36,826 nt of DNA from Candidatus Peribacteraceae bacterium. Its GTDB lineage: Bacteria; Patescibacteriota; Gracilibacteria; Peribacterales; Peribacteraceae. This document shows, one piece after another, positions 29,496 to 36,826 of this stretch; position 1 is the first letter of the stretch, and every line of letters starts with the position of its first letter. The notes under the pieces are model-generated. The model searched no databases. It was not told where the DNA came from and saw only the letters and a program-made list of their open reading frames with translations. Both the position numbers and the translations under genes were made by a program. The DNA lies in contig JAQTSK010000012.1 of the NCBI GenBank assembly GCA_028711345.1, forward strand, positions 1 to 36,826. Reading direction: 5' to 3'.

Positions 29496-29777
29496 ATGAG
29501 CATCAGGCATACCATTCTTCTCTGCGTCGCTCTTTCGCTTTTGTTCTGCGTGCCCTTCATCCCTCGTTTACCCCTCTCCATGGCGTTTTTCTCCTCATCG
29601 GTGCGGAACGTGTCACCTCGTGCGGTGCGGGAAATACGTACGCGGGGTCTCTGGCTGGTGAATGCCGATCTGACGGAGATCCGGAGAGATGGCGGTTCAA
29701 TCGGGTTTTCATGGATTTACCGCTACCGATCGCGTACGCGGGTGTTTCCCGATCGACGCTTCGTTTCTTCCTTCTGA
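29496..29777 (+). CDS. Small hypothetical exported or membrane protein
   Basis: The 93-residue product begins MSIRHTILLCVALSLLFCVPFIP, a signal-anchor or signal peptide, followed by a basic tail (SRTRVFPDRRFVSSF). No family is recognised. Its stop lies one base before the GTG of the next gene, so both are one operon driven by the divergent promoter at 29423. The tight junction is the main reason to believe it. A possible role beside the GT-C protein cannot be judged. Confidence 0.55.
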   Translation: MSIRHTILLCVALSLLFCVPFIPRLPLSMAFFSSSVRNVSPRAVREIRTRGLWLVNADLTEIRRDGGSIGFSWIYRYRSRTRVFPDRRFVSSF

Positions 29778-29778
29778 C

Positions 29779-31035
29779 GTGCCTCGTATCACCCGCACCA
29801 CTTTCGCGCTTCTCTGCATCATCTTCATCGGTATTGCATTGCGTGCCGTCGATCTGGGATTTCCGGATGTCTCCACGGATGAGGCGCAGTTTGTGCTGGG
29901 CGCATCCGCCGCTCATCCGCCGCTCGGGATGGCGCTGTTCCGTTTCGGGATCCTTCTCGGCGGCCCCGTGATCATTGTTGCCAGGGCCGTGTCGGCGATT
30001 CTCGGGGTTCTGACGTTGGTTGTGATGTACTTCATCGCTCTTCACCTGCGGAACCGGCAGACTGCGCTTCTCGTTGCGGCGGTCGCAGCGGTTGTTCCGA
30101 GTCATATTCTCTTCAGCCGTTTGGCTTACCTGGCCGTACCGCTGACTCTGGCGTGGTTGGCCGCACTCCTTCTGTTTCTTCTGGCGCGACGTGACGGACG
30201 GCCCGTGTTCATTCTGCTTCTGTTCCTTTGCAGTGTCTCCGCAACGTTCGTGAAAGCGCAGGGTCTGGTGTTCCCGCTGCTCCTCCTGCTCGGCAGGATC
30301 ATCGAGAAGCGACGCTTGGCATTCAGAGATCCTGTCACCATCGTGTTGGCGCTGAGCCTCATCCCCATTCTCTTCTTCGTCGTCACGCATCCCGGTCTTC
30401 CTGCCACACTGTTCCTGTACGGAGGAAATATGTTCGGTCTCTCGCATGCTTCCGGCAGGATGATGGCACTGCTACAGACTTGGTGGCCGCTCCTTCTTCT
30501 TTTCTTCCCGTTTCTTCTCATCAGCATTCCGATGATCCGATTGATGCCGTGGCCTGCAGTTCTTCTCCTCCTGACGGGCCCCGCCATCGCCCTGCTGCTC
30601 GGTCCGGACCATCCATATTACGCAACAGATCTCGTTTGCTGGGCATTACCCGTCGCTCTTCTTCTCGGATACTTCCCTGCCGCCGCCCGCCATGGAGTGA
30701 TGATTGCGCTGACGGTGAATGCGTTTCTGATTCTGACTCCGAGAGCTGTATCCGTCACACCCTGGACCTATTCCCTCGTGCAGACTCCGGGGTATTGGAA
30801 CGCACATGCGGATACACTCAATACGCTGATGATGAACGAGACACTCGTCATTGCGCTGGGTGCGACCGGTCATCATGTGCGCTGGTACCTGATGCCTGAA
30901 GTGCTCGTCGGTAACGACATGGATCTTACGCGGCGGAATGGCATGTTCCTTCTTCTCGATAAGGCAGCCATGGAGAGGATCCCGGGTGCGACTGTGGTGT
31001 ACGAGGATGAACGCTTGATTGTTGCGAAGCGCTGA
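29779..31035 (+). CDS. PMT_2/ArnT-like GT-C glycosyltransferase
   Basis: The 418-residue product (GTG start) has many membrane segments (FALLCIIFIGIALRAVDLG, VIIVARAVSAILGVLTLVVMYFIALHL, FPLLLLLGRII, LLLFFPFLLISIPMIRL). The first outer loop carries FPDVSTDEAQFVLGASAAHPPLG; Asp-Glu followed by a His-Pro-Pro segment is the classical acidic catalytic loop of PMT/ArnT-type transferases. It would move a sugar from a polyprenyl phosphate to an outside acceptor. The divergent DPM1-like GT2 is a natural donor source. The GTG start at 29779 avoids overlap with the small gene upstream. Confidence 0.85.
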   Translation: MPRITRTTFALLCIIFIGIALRAVDLGFPDVSTDEAQFVLGASAAHPPLGMALFRFGILLGGPVIIVARAVSAILGVLTLVVMYFIALHLRNRQTALLVAAVAAVVPSHILFSRLAYLAVPLTLAWLAALLLFLLARRDGRPVFILLLFLCSVSATFVKAQGLVFPLLLLLGRIIEKRRLAFRDPVTIVLALSLIPILFFVVTHPGLPATLFLYGGNMFGLSHASGRMMALLQTWWPLLLLFFPFLLISIPMIRLMPWPAVLLLLTGPAIALLLGPDHPYYATDLVCWALPVALLLGYFPAAARHGVMIALTVNAFLILTPRAVSVTPWTYSLVQTPGYWNAHADTLNTLMMNETLVIALGATGHHVRWYLMPEVLVGNDMDLTRRNGMFLLLDKAAMERIPGATVVYEDERLIVAKR

Positions 31036-31073
31036 AGACCGGCATTTTCATCCATTCCTCCCCGTTCCTCTGC

Positions 31074-31079
31074 TACAAT
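31074..31079 (+). promoter_or_regulatory. -10 box (TACAAT, TGC-extended) for the epimerase at 31096
   Basis: CTGCTACAAT ends 16 nt before ATG 31096 and 4 nt before an in-frame GTG at 31084. Confidence 0.6.
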
Positions 31080-31095
31080 CGTCGTGTTCCATTCT

Positions 31096-32013
31096 ATGAA
31101 AATTCTTGTGACAGGATCATCGGGGACAATCGGCTCGCGTTTGTGTGAGCGTTTACTTGAAACCGAGCATGAAGTGATCGGTGTCGATCGGGTTCCGAAC
31201 AAATGGCTGCCGGACGTTCAGAGGATCACGACAATCATCGATCTGCGCGATGAGCAAAAGCTCATAGCCAATAGGCAAAAGCTGATAGCCGACCTTGTCA
31301 TCCACCTTGCCGCCAATGCCCGTGTCTACGAGCTGGTCGAGAATCCCGACCGGGCACGTGACAACATTCTCACGACGTTCAACATGTTGGAGTTCGCACG
31401 GAAGAACGGGATCAGAAAATTCATGTTCGCCGGTTCACGCGAGGGGTACGGGAATATTCCCGCGAAGAAGTACACGGAGGATCTGGTGCGCATTGAGAAC
31501 TGTGAAAGTCCGTATACCGCCAGCAAGATTGCAGGAGAAGCATTGGTCGAGGCGTACCGTCGTTGTTACGGCATCGATCAGATCACGTTCCGGTTCAGCA
31601 ACGTTTACGGAGCGTATGACGACTCCGTCCGCGTCGTCCCGCAGTTCATTCGTCTCGCGCGAGCGAGCAAGCCGCTTGCCGTCTTCGGGAAAGACAAGTG
31701 TCTGGACTTCACGTACATCGACGATGCGGTGGACGGCATCATGCAGGCGATCGATCGCTTCGATGATGCGAAGAATGCGACGTACAATATCGCTTTCGGC
31801 GAGGGTGCGACCATTCTGGAGCTTGCGGAGCAGATTAAAAAACTTCTCAAGAGTTCATCGGATATCACCGTTACCGAATCACGGACCGGCGAAGTCATCC
31901 GGTTCATCGCCGATATTTCCAAGGCGAAGAAGGTGCTTGGATACAACCCGAAAACGTCATTCAAAGAGGGCATCAAGAAGGCGGTGGAGTGGTATTTGAA
32001 GCACAATCTTTAG
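31096..32013 (+). CDS. NAD-dependent epimerase/dehydratase (GalE-like extended SDR)
   Basis: The 305-residue product has MKILVTGSSGTIGSRLCERLLE (Rossmann TGxxGxxG), VIHLAANARVYELVENPD, KFMFAGSREGYGN, the YxxxK pair in SPYTASKIAGEALVEAY, FRFSNVYGAYDDSVRVVPQFI and CLDFTYIDDAVDGI. The substrate cannot be fixed; UDP-sugar 4-epimerase or dehydratase are possible. An insert (EQKLIANRQKLIAD) between DLR and LVIHLAA is encoded by heptamers at 31253-31287. A GTG at 31084 is an alternative start. The stop overlaps the AAA gene's stop by 4 nt. Confidence 0.88.
   Translation: MKILVTGSSGTIGSRLCERLLETEHEVIGVDRVPNKWLPDVQRITTIIDLRDEQKLIANRQKLIADLVIHLAANARVYELVENPDRARDNILTTFNMLEFARKNGIRKFMFAGSREGYGNIPAKKYTEDLVRIENCESPYTASKIAGEALVEAYRRCYGIDQITFRFSNVYGAYDDSVRVVPQFIRLARASKPLAVFGKDKCLDFTYIDDAVDGIMQAIDRFDDAKNATYNIAFGEGATILELAEQIKKLLKSSSDITVTESRTGEVIRFIADISKAKKVLGYNPKTSFKEGIKKAVEWYLKHNL
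31253..31287 (+). repeat. Heptamer repeat read in frame inside the epimerase
   Basis: Units are AGCAAAA, GCTCATA, GCCAATA, GGCAAAA and GCTGATA. They encode a near-duplicated peptide (QKLIAN, QKLIAD) just before the LVIHLAA strand, where homologues have about two residues. Confidence 0.8.
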
Positions 32014-33371
32014 AGCAAAGACAGTTGCTCTTGGGATCGTTGCACAGCTTGTGCTGCATTCTTGTAGAAATACAACACTTGAAAATCCCGTGTAAATTTC
32101 CAGTATTTTACTCGCTTATCTTGTTTATTTTCATCGTCAGCCAACACTTGTTCAACGATGCCTTTTTGTTTCAATTCTTTGAAATAGTATCCAGCCATAT
32201 TAGATCTCACTTTTTTTAACGCTTTCGCTACGTCTGTTTGAATAACGCCTTCAGGATGCTCTGTGATATATTCAACAACAGAACGAAAGGCAGGAGTATC
32301 GATGCCCATACGTTTCATTGCTTCCCACTTTAGCTTTCCAAGCATTGCGAATGCCTCCTCACGTCCTACATTTTGAAGTGACTGACTTCCCTTCCCTTCA
32401 ACGAGCTCTCTACATGTGGAAAGGATAGAACGGATATCACCATTAAAAATATCATAAAAGGAATAAATAGCTTCTTTCGAAAGCGGTGGAATGTAAGCGA
32501 TGAATTTATTGATTCTCAAACGTTCGTAACGGCGATCCAATGCATCACAGAGTTCTGTTTTTGAGAGTGGCTGAAGACAGAGTGGTGGTGCACAGACTGC
32601 ACGAATCCTCGGATTATCCGCAACAGCATCATGATAGAAATCGGATGGACCTAACAGGAAGAAAAACAGGTATTTCATTTGTAGAGTGTCTCGTATTTCG
32701 TCAAAAAAATGACGCACAACTCCGACATTTTCCCTGAGAGCAACATCGAAGTTATTCATATGGATAATGATGCCTTTGTGTTTCTTGCCTGCGACATCAT
32801 TATTCCGAATCCATTCAACGAATTCTTCCAAACGATGTTCGATGGAGTTGATAGTGAGTTCCATTGGAGGGGCAACGCTTCTCGATTCAGCAACATTGAT
32901 ACCTGCAAATCCAGCCGAGAGCGACGACGATGTGTTGAGCTCAATTCGAGACGTAAAATCAACAATAGCTCCAATTTTTTTAAGGAAGTCATCACGTTCT
33001 ACTTTCGTTGGATCGATTAATTTCACTTCCCAATAAAGAGTGCTCAAGATTTCCAGTAGAAATGTTTTCTTGTGGAGTAAATCAGAAGTTGCTTCAATCT
33101 CTCTGCGTGGGGCCAAAAATGGAGTTTCTTTTTTCAGACTACGACAACGATGTTTATGAAAATTTAGCAGGGATGTTTTCCCCACGCCCACATTACCATT
33201 GATAAGCATGGTTACGCGTTCGCCTGTCATCGTCTGCATCAATACCCCCAGCTCTTCTTGTCGTCCTACGAATACCTGATCAACCGATAACGCTCCGCCT
33301 TCCGTTAGTGGCAGAATTGAATATGGATCAGCGGTGAGGCCGTACGAATTCCATATCGTTGCGTCAGGCAT
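32010..33371 (-). CDS. AAA ATPase with C-terminal winged-helix-like region, AT-rich
   Basis: The 453-residue product has a Walker A motif at about residues 51-65 (LINGNVGVGKTSLLNFH), a Walker-B-like strand KGIIIHMNNFDVAL, and a sensor-1-like LFFFLLGPSDFY. The C-terminal ~110 residues (FRSVVEYITEHPEGVIQTDVAKALKKVRSNMAGYYFKELKQKGIVEQV) look like a winged helix. The layout recalls Orc1/Cdc6-like and STAND/MNS-type ATPases of mobile or defence loci. Walker B lacks the usual Asp-Glu pair (it reads MNNFD), so hydrolysis may be altered. It is clearly more AT-rich than its surroundings, probably by transfer. A TATACT box ends 6 nt before the ATG; no partner gene is adjacent. Confidence 0.75.
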   Translation of the reverse strand: MPDATIWNSYGLTADPYSILPLTEGGALSVDQVFVGRQEELGVLMQTMTGERVTMLINGNVGVGKTSLLNFHKHRCRSLKKETPFLAPRREIEATSDLLHKKTFLLEILSTLYWEVKLIDPTKVERDDFLKKIGAIVDFTSRIELNTSSSLSAGFAGINVAESRSVAPPMELTINSIEHRLEEFVEWIRNNDVAGKKHKGIIIHMNNFDVALRENVGVVRHFFDEIRDTLQMKYLFFFLLGPSDFYHDAVADNPRIRAVCAPPLCLQPLSKTELCDALDRRYERLRINKFIAYIPPLSKEAIYSFYDIFNGDIRSILSTCRELVEGKGSQSLQNVGREEAFAMLGKLKWEAMKRMGIDTPAFRSVVEYITEHPEGVIQTDVAKALKKVRSNMAGYYFKELKQKGIVEQVLADDENKQDKRVKYWKFTRDFQVLYFYKNAAQAVQRSQEQLSLL

Positions 33372-33377
33372 GTGATT

Positions 33378-33383
33378 AGTATA
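33378..33383 (-). promoter_or_regulatory. -10 box (TATACT), leaderless arrangement, for the AAA gene
   Basis: Minus-strand TATATACT is followed by 6 nt and the ATG at 33371, inside an AT-rich spacer (33372-33459). Confidence 0.65.
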
Positions 33384-33459
33384 TATATATTTAAAACAAA
33401 AAACCATATATCTAATATTTGCTTTGTTTAAGAGAAAATATTGATGACACTAATTGAGA

Positions 33460-35196
<1,737 letters not shown>

Positions 35197-35205
35197 GAGG
35201 TCCAG

Positions 35206-35211
35206 ATTGTA
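35206..35211 (-). promoter_or_regulatory. -10 box (TACAAT) for the FAD oxidoreductase
   Basis: TACAAT ends 9 nt before the ATG at 35196. Confidence 0.5.
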
Positions 35212-35230
35212 GGAGGAGGATCGAAGAAAA

Positions 35231-35323
35231 GGAAACCGAGGATTCCGAGGAGTCCGAAGAGTCCGAGGAAAAGTCGTATGTTCTTCGGTATCCTCGGAAT
35301 CCTCGGTTTCTTCGGAATCCTCC
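35231..35323. repeat. Nonamer-repeat hairpin, family A, abutting the gtrA-like stop codon
   Basis: The left arm is GGAAACCGA, GGATTCCGA, GGAGTCCGA and AGAGTCCGA (35231-35266). The right arm (35281-35323) is the inverted set TCTTCGGTA, TCCTCGGAA, TCCTCGGTT and TCTTCGGAA. The loop is about 12 nt. The right arm ends exactly where the minus-strand TGA stop of the GtrA-like gene lies (35324-35326). Confidence 0.88.
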
Positions 35324-35812
35324 TCAAAATATTCCCGCCACCTCCGCTTCCACCGGTGTATTCTTGAAAATGAACGTGTGAGACAGGACATAGTTGACGA
35401 CGGCGACGATGCCGATTGCACAGAATTTTGCCCCGTAGGCGATGTGGACTTCAGTGATGGCGATGCCTCCGATCACCGAATCGAGGATTAGGCGGTCGCC
35501 GGCCAGATAGAACGATGAGGAGAGGAGATAGTTCAGGCAGAACGTTGATGCATACACCAACAGGAATCTCCCGCTCTGGGATGCGGTCTTTCCTTCCGAT
35601 GCACCGAACGTCACATACTTGTTGAAGAAGAAGACGAAGAAGGCGGGGATCAGCGCCGACGGGATATAGACCACGTACGCGCTCCAGCCGAGGCGGCCGA
35701 TCAATACGTAAATGACGGAGAATTCAATGATGGCGCCGAGCACACCGGAGACGGAGAACTTGGCAACCTGCTTCAGGTGCTGATTGAGCTTGGGGTTGCT
35801 GAATATGCTCAT
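35324..35812 (-). CDS. GtrA-like membrane protein
   Basis: The 162-residue product has four hydrophobic helices: [65 protein letters not shown] and [25 protein letters not shown]. This is the GtrA/DPMS-associated domain, including the family NKYVTF and ending SHTFIFK. GtrA-like proteins help flip or position polyprenyl-phosphate sugars for O-antigen and other surface glycan modification. The last residues (VEAEVAGIF) run up to the repeat boundary at the stop, so the C-terminus may have been reshaped by the repeat. Confidence 0.9.
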   Translation of the reverse strand: MSIFSNPKLNQHLKQVAKFSVSGVLGAIIEFSVIYVLIGRLGWSAYVVYIPSALIPAFFVFFFNKYVTFGASEGKTASQSGRFLLVYASTFCLNYLLSSSFYLAGDRLILDSVIGGIAITEVHIAYGAKFCAIGIVAVVNYVLSHTFIFKNTPVEAEVAGIF

Positions 35813-35820
35813 GGATTTAC

Positions 35821-35917
35821 AAATTGAAAAAGGAAAAAGGAAAATTGAAAATTATGAGTGCCATGCGAGGATAGAGATCCCATTTTCAATTATCAATTAT
35901 CAATTATCCATTTCCAC
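35821..35917. repeat. Heptamer-repeat inverted pair, family C, touching a stop codon
   Basis: The left arm is AAATTGA, AAAAGGA, AAAAGGA, AAATTGA and AAATTAT (35821-35855). The right arm is TTTTCAA, TTATCAA, TTATCAA, TTATCCA and TTTCCAC (35883-35917). The right arm ends directly at the minus-strand TGA (35918-35920) of the epimerase. It fills the spacer to the GtrA-like gene. Confidence 0.9.
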
Positions 35918-36826
35918 TCACCCCTTCCTCCTCTTCGCTTTCGCCTTCCATCCCTCGTAGGTGTTATAGAGCCCGTCGCGCAGGGGCGTCCATGGGAAAT
36001 CTTCCAGACAGGGATGCAGGGGCAGGGTTGCGACAGACCGGCTGCCTTCCGGCTTGGATGCATCAAACTTGATGGGTAAATCGGGTCGGACAATGGCGCA
36101 AATCATGGCGGCAAGTTTCTTCACGGTCGTCGTGTCGGGCGGGAGGATGTACTGGATGCCCTGCGCATCGGCATCAATGAGCCTGAGCAGCGCCGCCACC
36201 AGATCATGGACGTAAAGAAAGACACGTTCCTGCTTGCCCGACCCCCAGACCACCAAAGAGTCCTTGGCTTGCTCCGCTTTCACCATTAGCGAAGGGATAA
36301 CGTTGCTCTCCTCGGTGAACGTATCACGCTCACCGTATGCTCCAACCGGCCGGACGATGAGCAGTGGGAATTTTCGCTGGCGGGACGCCGTGATCCAGAG
36401 TGTTTCTGAGACGGCTTTGCCGAGAATGTACCCGTCCGTCGTATCGGCTTGCGCCAGCTCGATGACGTCGATCTTCGGCGGGACGTTCGCGGAACTGAAG
36501 AACGTCACCGGAATGTGCCGCACCTCCTTGTGTGCGCGGATCATCGCCAGACTCATTTCGACGTTGCCCGTGAACACATCGGCGCAGTACTGGTGGTGGA
36601 ACTGGACGTTCCGGCGGTGGGCGGCGAGGTGGAAGACGTGATGGATCCCTTGAAGCAGCGTCGTGCAGTATTCCGCGGAACGCAGATCTCCTTCCACCCA
36701 TTCTATTTTGGATCGCAGCGTCGAGAGTGCACGGTAATTCGCAGCACGGATGGGGACGCGGACGTGCGCACCCCGCTTGAGGAGTTCTTCCGCGAGGACG
36801 CTTCCGATGAATCCCGTGCCGCCGGT
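35918..36826 (-). CDS. NAD-dependent epimerase/dehydratase (5' truncated by window edge)
   Basis: The frame is open to the last base of the window, where it reads TGGTGFIGSVLAEELLKRG, the Rossmann TGxxGFIG motif of extended SDRs. The true start is therefore just outside. Further motifs are VFHLAAHRRN, VTFFSSANVPPK, GYILGKAVSETLW (YxxxK-like GYILGK) and LLIVRPVGAYGERDTF. The 303 visible residues cover nearly the whole protein. Likely a sugar-nucleotide epimerase, dehydratase or reductase of the glycan gene set. Substrate unknown. Confidence 0.85.
   Translation of the reverse strand, partial: TGGTGFIGSVLAEELLKRGAHVRVPIRAANYRALSTLRSKIEWVEGDLRSAEYCTTLLQGIHHVFHLAAHRRNVQFHHQYCADVFTGNVEMSLAMIRAHKEVRHIPVTFFSSANVPPKIDVIELAQADTTDGYILGKAVSETLWITASRQRKFPLLIVRPVGAYGERDTFTEESNVIPSLMVKAEQAKDSLVVWGSGKQERVFLYVHDLVAALLRLIDADAQGIQYILPPDTTTVKKLAAMICAIVRPDLPIKFDASKPEGSRSVATLPLHPCLEDFPWTPLRDGLYNTYEGWKAKAKRRKG

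Noticed and set aside
35231-35323. Classical rho-independent terminators at the hairpin arrays
   Set aside because: Most arms lack a following T-run, the stems are long and imperfect, and one copy (12044-12079) is single-armed between divergent starts. A 3'-end role remains possible but not the textbook form.
35197-35421. N-terminal extension of the FAD oxidoreductase ([15 protein letters not shown] region)
   Set aside because: It is the family A nonamer hairpin read as protein. The FAD-binding motif starts right after the ATG at 35196, which has its own -10 box.

Overview
The window reads as chromosomal DNA of a bacterium with a small, tightly packed, fairly GC-rich genome. UGA is an ordinary stop: many genes end in TGA, and prfB (RF2) is present with its programmed frameshift at a UGA. 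Start codons mostly lack Shine-Dalgarno sequences. Instead a -10 promoter hexamer commonly sits about 6 nt before the start codon, which implies leaderless mRNAs. The glycan-heavy content, very short intergenic spaces, single Xer recombinase, solitary four-helix-bundle (S23-like) gene and AdoHcy hydrolase next to a PfkB kinase fit a Candidate Phyla Radiation lineage (for example the Peregrinibacteria/Peribacteria group). That placement is inference; no rRNA is present to test it.

Layout. 1-1378: PilN/PilO-like type IV pilus assembly genes. 1544-4498: two glycosyltransferase genes, one a GT2-GT4 fusion. 4565-6570: an AT-rich orphan and a polytopic membrane protein. 6640-8116: infC-rpmI-rplT plus a small orphan. 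8118-11152: NIF3-like gene, trmD, DUF167 and a Xer recombinase. 11271-13252: DsbA-like lipoprotein, WecG/TagA transferase and a membrane-anchored orphan. 13292-18513: asnB, a GT-C-like membrane protein, a nucleotide-sugar dehydrogenase and gpmA. 18640-19729: prfB. 19730-20990: a REP-associated tyrosine transposase (RAYT) with its REP palindromes, tRNA-Ser(CGA) and a broken tRNA copy. 21180-24464: orphan, ahcY, PfkB kinase and four-helix-bundle protein. 24540-32013: ugd, UDP-glucuronate epimerase, DPM1-like GT2, GT-C proteins and a second epimerase. 32010-33371: AT-rich AAA ATPase. 33460-36826: FAD oxidoreductase, GtrA-like protein and a truncated epimerase.

Functionally, most non-housekeeping genes make sugar nucleotides (UDP-GlcA and derived sugars) and move sugars onto polyprenyl carriers or extracellular glycans (DPM1-like GT2, GtrA-like protein, four GT-C-like membrane proteins, GT4 and GT26 enzymes).

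The most striking signal is not a gene. Roughly twenty loci carry short degenerate tandem repeats with units of 7, 8 or 9 nt. In spacers they often occur as inverted pairs that could form long hairpins, and several supply or touch the stop codons of adjacent genes. In six genes they appear as in-frame inserts. Unit sequences differ between loci while the architecture is constant. A separate, conventional REP/RAYT system lies at 19841-20723.
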